Positions 60,601-64,000 of a stretch of DNA of 64,000 bases are shown here, piece by piece. The position numbers and the translations under genes were made by a program. Position 1 is the stretch's first letter. Each line of letters opens with the position of its first letter. The notes below the pieces were generated by a model that saw only the letters and a list, made by a program, of their open reading frames with translations, was not told where the DNA came from and searched no databases. The stretch comes from Toxoplasma gondii ME49. Its lineage: Eukaryota; Apicomplexa; Conoidasida; Eucoccidiorida; Sarcocystidae. The stretch lies in assembly GCF_000006565.2 (NCBI RefSeq), contig NC_031478.1:3367127-3431126 (forward strand). The letters run 5' to 3'.

Positions 60601-61828
60601 TGGGGCTTCCCACAAACGCGATAATGCGCTGCTTCTGATTTTTGTTCATGCGGTGTTTCAGAGCCAGCTGAAGAAAAAGGAAAACGGGAGAGAGAGATAT
60701 TCAAAAAGCAGCAAATGTGCGTCTAAAGACGTCGCAGAAGCAGCACGACAGAACGAAAGAAGAGGGCAGGCAAACGCCGCCGAGACAAGAAAAAGAGCAA
60801 TGAAATCAGCAGACGAAGCACAACAACAGCGAAACCGCAGGACACCATGGGCAAGGCAATATGGCGCATATGCATGCATGCATGCCCATTTAAAAGTGCG
60901 TGCATGCATTGATACATGTATATTTCTATTTACATCTACATAGGGAGAGGTGTCCACTGTTGAGAACAGGGCTGTGTGTACGTATGTACACGAATGTGGA
61001 ATTGCTATATTTGGCTCGAGGGAGAAAGGCGATGGTTTCGGCGTATATACGGAGAATGACCCTCACCTGGGCAATTTGGATGCCGCGGACAAAGTCAGAA
61101 TCGCCTCCGCAGCGCAAACCATGAAGAGCGGAGAGAACTGCGCCCATATCGTTGGTCGGTGAAAGATGAACAGAGACTCTGTAAGACAGAAAATGGAATG
61201 CTCGTCCGCAAAGCACGAATATTAAACATGGCGTATTGCTTCGCTTTATTCTTTTTTACTCATACATGATTGTTATCAAACACTCACTAACTACAACACC
61301 TTTCTGGGCCTATACACATATATACATAGGTATTGTTATATATACATATAGGGAGACGCTCGCTTTTGTAGAATTTGTCTATCCACACATGCTTCGACAT
61401 AGATGTGGTGTGTTCCACTGTTTGCAGTCTGCGAGAAGATAAAGAATCTCTGCTTTACACCTCGCCTGCGTTAAATACTCCAGAAGAGCAAGTCACTGGA
61501 GCGTGTATGTGTATGAAGAATCAAAGTGTTGGTGACCCAAACAAGTGTCTACCAACACAAAGTCGCTGGAGCCCCGGTGTACGTACACCGGAGACTGTCC
61601 AGAGGTGGCTAGATCGGTGTCGAGCAGAAAACGCGTCTGAGAAGTAGAGTCGCACCTCTCTTCGCCGTAGGTGAGGACGCCGACGGCATTTTCCTGGTGC
61701 ATGCTCGTTTTGGCTCCGGCGATGAGGCCAGCCACTTCTTCTTGAACAGCCAGACGCGAAGGCACTAAATCTCCGTCGCGCGCGTAGGCGCTGTTGTCGA
61801 TGCAGAGCATCACTGCCTCCAACACCAT
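57678..61828 (-). CDS. RPN10: 26S proteasome regulatory subunit RPN10 / PSMD4 (ubiquitin receptor)
   Basis: Seven exons, 61828-61656, 61178-61067, 60667-60599, 60057-59994, 59564-59483, 58919-58621 and 58045-57678, have phases 2, 0, 0, 1, 2 and 1. They total 389 codons (388 residues), close to the usual 380. Exons 1-6 form the N-terminal von Willebrand A domain that docks on the 19S particle: MVLEAVMLCIDNSAYARDGD, DFVRGIQIAQ, LALKHRMNKNQKQRIIAFVG, LKKNNVALGEI-type sequence and LISFGEVDHNAQRL. Two ubiquitin-interacting motifs follow: DPELYMALQLSLQEEQ in exon 6 and DDELRQALLLSLQDY in exon 7. The C-terminus has the conserved LAQVLGSLPGVDVSDPRLQ segment. RPN10 captures polyubiquitylated substrates for the proteasome. 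The ATG at 61828 matches the family N-terminus exactly, and upstream in-frame sequence is 5' UTR. All phases match, so the model is firm. Introns carry TA microsatellites and TGCATGC repeats. Confidence 0.95.
58099..58121. repeat. TA microsatellite in the last RPN10 intron
   Basis: A run of about 11 AT dinucleotides lies between exons 58919-58621 and 58045-57678. Confidence 0.9.
58986..59001. repeat. TA microsatellite in an RPN10 intron
   Basis: About eight TA units lie just upstream (in transcript sense) of the exon starting at 58919. AT-rich simple sequence with ATATAC/CACATATA motifs continues to about 59260. Confidence 0.85.
59906..59924. repeat. TA microsatellite in an RPN10 intron
   Basis: A run of about nine AT units lies between exons 60057-59994 and 59564-59483. 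Confidence 0.85.
60871..60909. repeat. GCAT tetranucleotide run with TGCATGC motifs in an RPN10 intron
   Basis: ATGCATGCATGCATGCC is followed about 20 bases later by GTGCATGCATTG. The cluster lies in the intron between exons 61178-61067 and 60667-60599. Confidence 0.7.
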
Positions 61829-64000
61829 CTTGAATAGAAAAGCGAGCGACTCGAGTGTAAGGACCTGTGTAGAGACTGAGTGCGGCGAGAGCGGAGTTTG
61901 CCGGTTCAACGGAAGAGTCAGTGAAATGTCGAAAAGAAACGGAGACTACCGGGGGGGCGGAGGGGCAAACAGCCGCGAGCGTCCTAGAGAGACGTGAGGG
62001 ACGACGCGCTCTTTGGACGCGGAAAGATGCAAGAACGTGCAGTTGCGAGGGGCACTCCGGTTGGGCAGAGACTGACTTACACGCAGAAGTCGCTTTTTGC
62101 TGTGTTGGCGTCTGCGTCGGTGTGAAATCGTGGAAGAGGGCAGCAACGCGGAGTTGCGAGAGGGAACAAAGACTCTGAAGATCGGCAGAAGAAGAGGTGC
62201 GGTTGTCGTCGATACGGGGAAGAAGAGAGACGGAAAAGTTGTACAAAAAAGTGGAAACCTAAAAGAAAGATGCAGACGCGGAGGCGAGGTACGGGACCCG
62301 AACTTCCGCTAGTGAGTCAAGCATGCCAACAGGGACGGACACCGCGACAGAGCGCGGAGGAAAGAGGTAAGTTGCAGCGGAGAAAAAAGAGGAAACGGCG
62401 AGCTTTCGAAGTAGGCACGAAGAAAAGAGGGGAAACGGCGGCGAGCGCAAGGCAGCAGAACGGCAGCGGGCGAAAAGTCGAGAAAAACGAGGAACGCGAC
62501 ACCTGAAATCTCGGCATGCAAGACACAGGAACGGCAAAACTGTCGGTTTCGTCGTCAGGAAGGGTGCTGGCCAAAAAAATGTCTCATTCCCTGTTGAAAC
62601 CCAACTTTTTTTCACGTGTCTTCCTAATTCTTAGAGAAAAGCAGACCCATCCAACCAGAGAGGTGTGTGTAGTCGCTGTGCCACGAACAGATGCTGTGCA
62701 GAGAGTAGCCTACGTTGTCAGCAGCCGTAAAGTTTCAACAAAACGGCCGTGAAGTTCTGCGCGTACCGTTCTCCAGCGACGTGTGTGTACTCCTAGAATG
62801 GAACGGACGAAGCCTCTCCAGTTCTACTCACAAACGACTTCCTCCTGCTCTCACTCTGCCTCACACCCAGCCTAAAAACTCTGCAACGGGCTCAGTGTAC
62901 TGCCCGCAAAAGGGAAGGGGTGATGTCTTTTCGCCATAGAAATCGAAAAAAAGACTTGTCAGGTTCGTTGTGTCCAGTTTTCTGACTGCTTCGGATTGAA
63001 AAGGCTCACTAATGGCACACTCGGAAACAAGAGGTCGCTTCAATTCAGCCTCAGGCAACGCTCAAAGATTAGAGAAAGCGGTGGAAGTGTACAAAGTGTA
63101 CACAAAGAAAAGAGGTTGATCAGATAGGCATCTCGATGCAGAGTGGATACACAGAGCAGCGTTTTTACCGGCTGCGAGTGTGAGACTAGAGGGGGCTGCA
63201 GACTGCCATGACTTCTTTCGTTACATTGTTACACTGATACGTGGTATTCGGTTGGTTCTAGCTCTACAATAGTTGACATCTTAACTTTGCTCTGCTAACA
63301 CTGTAGAACTTGGATACGGGAAACGGAAGCCTTCAATTCCACCCCGGAGGCATTTGTAAACAGATGGAGAAACTGGGGTGAAGAGTTTTCGGGGTCTCGA
63401 GAAGCGCCGTGGTTGAAATGTTCCTCTTTCTTTTTCGGCGGCGTGCGATATACTTCTTGTGGTGTTCGCACGCGGCGAAAAACCCGAACAGGTATCATAG
63501 CATTCACTTGGGCAGTCTCCTTATGGATGCTCGTCTTCGCGGAATACACGGATTTTCGGTGGCCTGACACTTGTGGAGCCACTGGAGGAACCCATTCTTG
63601 CATTAGGTGTAGGCATGAGTCACCCACAATCATGTCTCCCTCTGGATTTCTGGGTCCGTAATGTGTCTTTCTTGCTTTGTCTCAACAGACGGCTCAGCTG
63701 ATTCTGTTGCAAGTTCCATAAACGTGAGCGGCATCCGTGAATAGGGAGTTTACACTCCGCGTGTGTGTTCATCCAGGAGCCCCTGACCTCGCTCAGTTAG
63801 CGTCAAGTTTTTGCTGTGACGTACCAACCGATCTAAAAGCATAAATAATATGCTAGAAAGTACCATTCAGGAACGATAAAAGTAGACAGTTGCTTTTCTA
63901 TAGAGCAGAGGAAATCATCTTACTTTCTCGGTCTTCATGTTTGCGGGTGTTTGCTCTCTTTACCCGTCCCCTCACTGTTTTTATCGATATACGCTCGCCG
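61829..64000. other. 5' flank of RPN10 and gene-free right end
   Basis: The part next to 61828 is the RPN10 5' UTR and promoter. Single GCATGC sites occur near 62322 and 62513. No coding sequence is supported between 62600 and 64000; the open frames are short and lack domains. Confidence 0.45.

Noticed and set aside
1..64000. tRNA genes, nuclear copies of mitochondrial DNA, CRISPR arrays
   Set aside because: I looked for tRNA B-box-like GGTTCGA with a cloverleaf context and for long AT-rich mitochondrial-like blocks and found none I could support. CRISPR is not expected in a eukaryotic genome.

Overview
The window looks like nuclear DNA of a cyst-forming coccidian apicomplexan (Toxoplasma, Hammondia, Neospora or Besnoitia type). 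The genes are widely spaced and rich in introns with GT-AG borders. Exons are long and encode low-complexity Ser-, Arg- and Glu-rich protein. Introns carry TA microsatellites. One elongation factor is of the plastid/bacterial type with a long leader, which suggests an apicoplast. I could not assign the species from sequence alone.

Layout. 1-1326 (-): the first 442 residues of a Gly/Pro/Ser-rich protein that runs off the left edge. 4343-6520 (+): a two-exon IQUB-like protein (ubiquitin-like fold, then IQ motif), a family linked to the flagellar axoneme. 8798-17099 (-): a gene of about 14 exons whose small 3' exons assemble, with matching splice phases, into a DUF4211 domain like that of QSER1/PRR12. 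19549-20235 (+): a two-exon, 111-residue single-pass membrane protein. 23235-25439 (+): a type I membrane protein with a long cytosolic tail. 28069-28767 (+): a weak small-gene candidate. 28847-32051 (-): a three-exon, 740-residue protein I do not recognise. 36194-46953 (-): a five-exon gene of about 3,065 residues joining a CBM48 glycogen/starch-binding domain to a PPTC7-like PP2C phosphatase. 52454-55489 (+): intronless organellar EF-G. 57678-61828 (-): the complete seven-exon proteasome subunit RPN10/PSMD4.

The genes do not form an operon or one pathway. The most interesting item is the CBM48-PP2C protein. All five exons were joined by splice consensus and reading phase, and the CBM48 is itself rebuilt across three exons. 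Coccidia store amylopectin granules in the cytosol, so a phosphatase carrying a polyglucan-binding domain is a plausible starch-metabolism regulator. It would be analogous in design, but not in domain families, to animal laforin and plant SEX4/LSF1.

The stretches between genes (about 1.3-4.3, 6.5-8.8, 17.1-19.5, 20.2-23.2, 25.4-28.1, 32.1-36.2, 47.0-52.5, 55.5-57.7 and 61.8-64.0 kb) show no convincing coding sequence. They do hold one imperfect inverted repeat (33.9-34.15 kb) and an AP2-like TGCATGC motif pair upstream of the EF-G gene. All gene models were read by eye; none rests on transcript data or database search.
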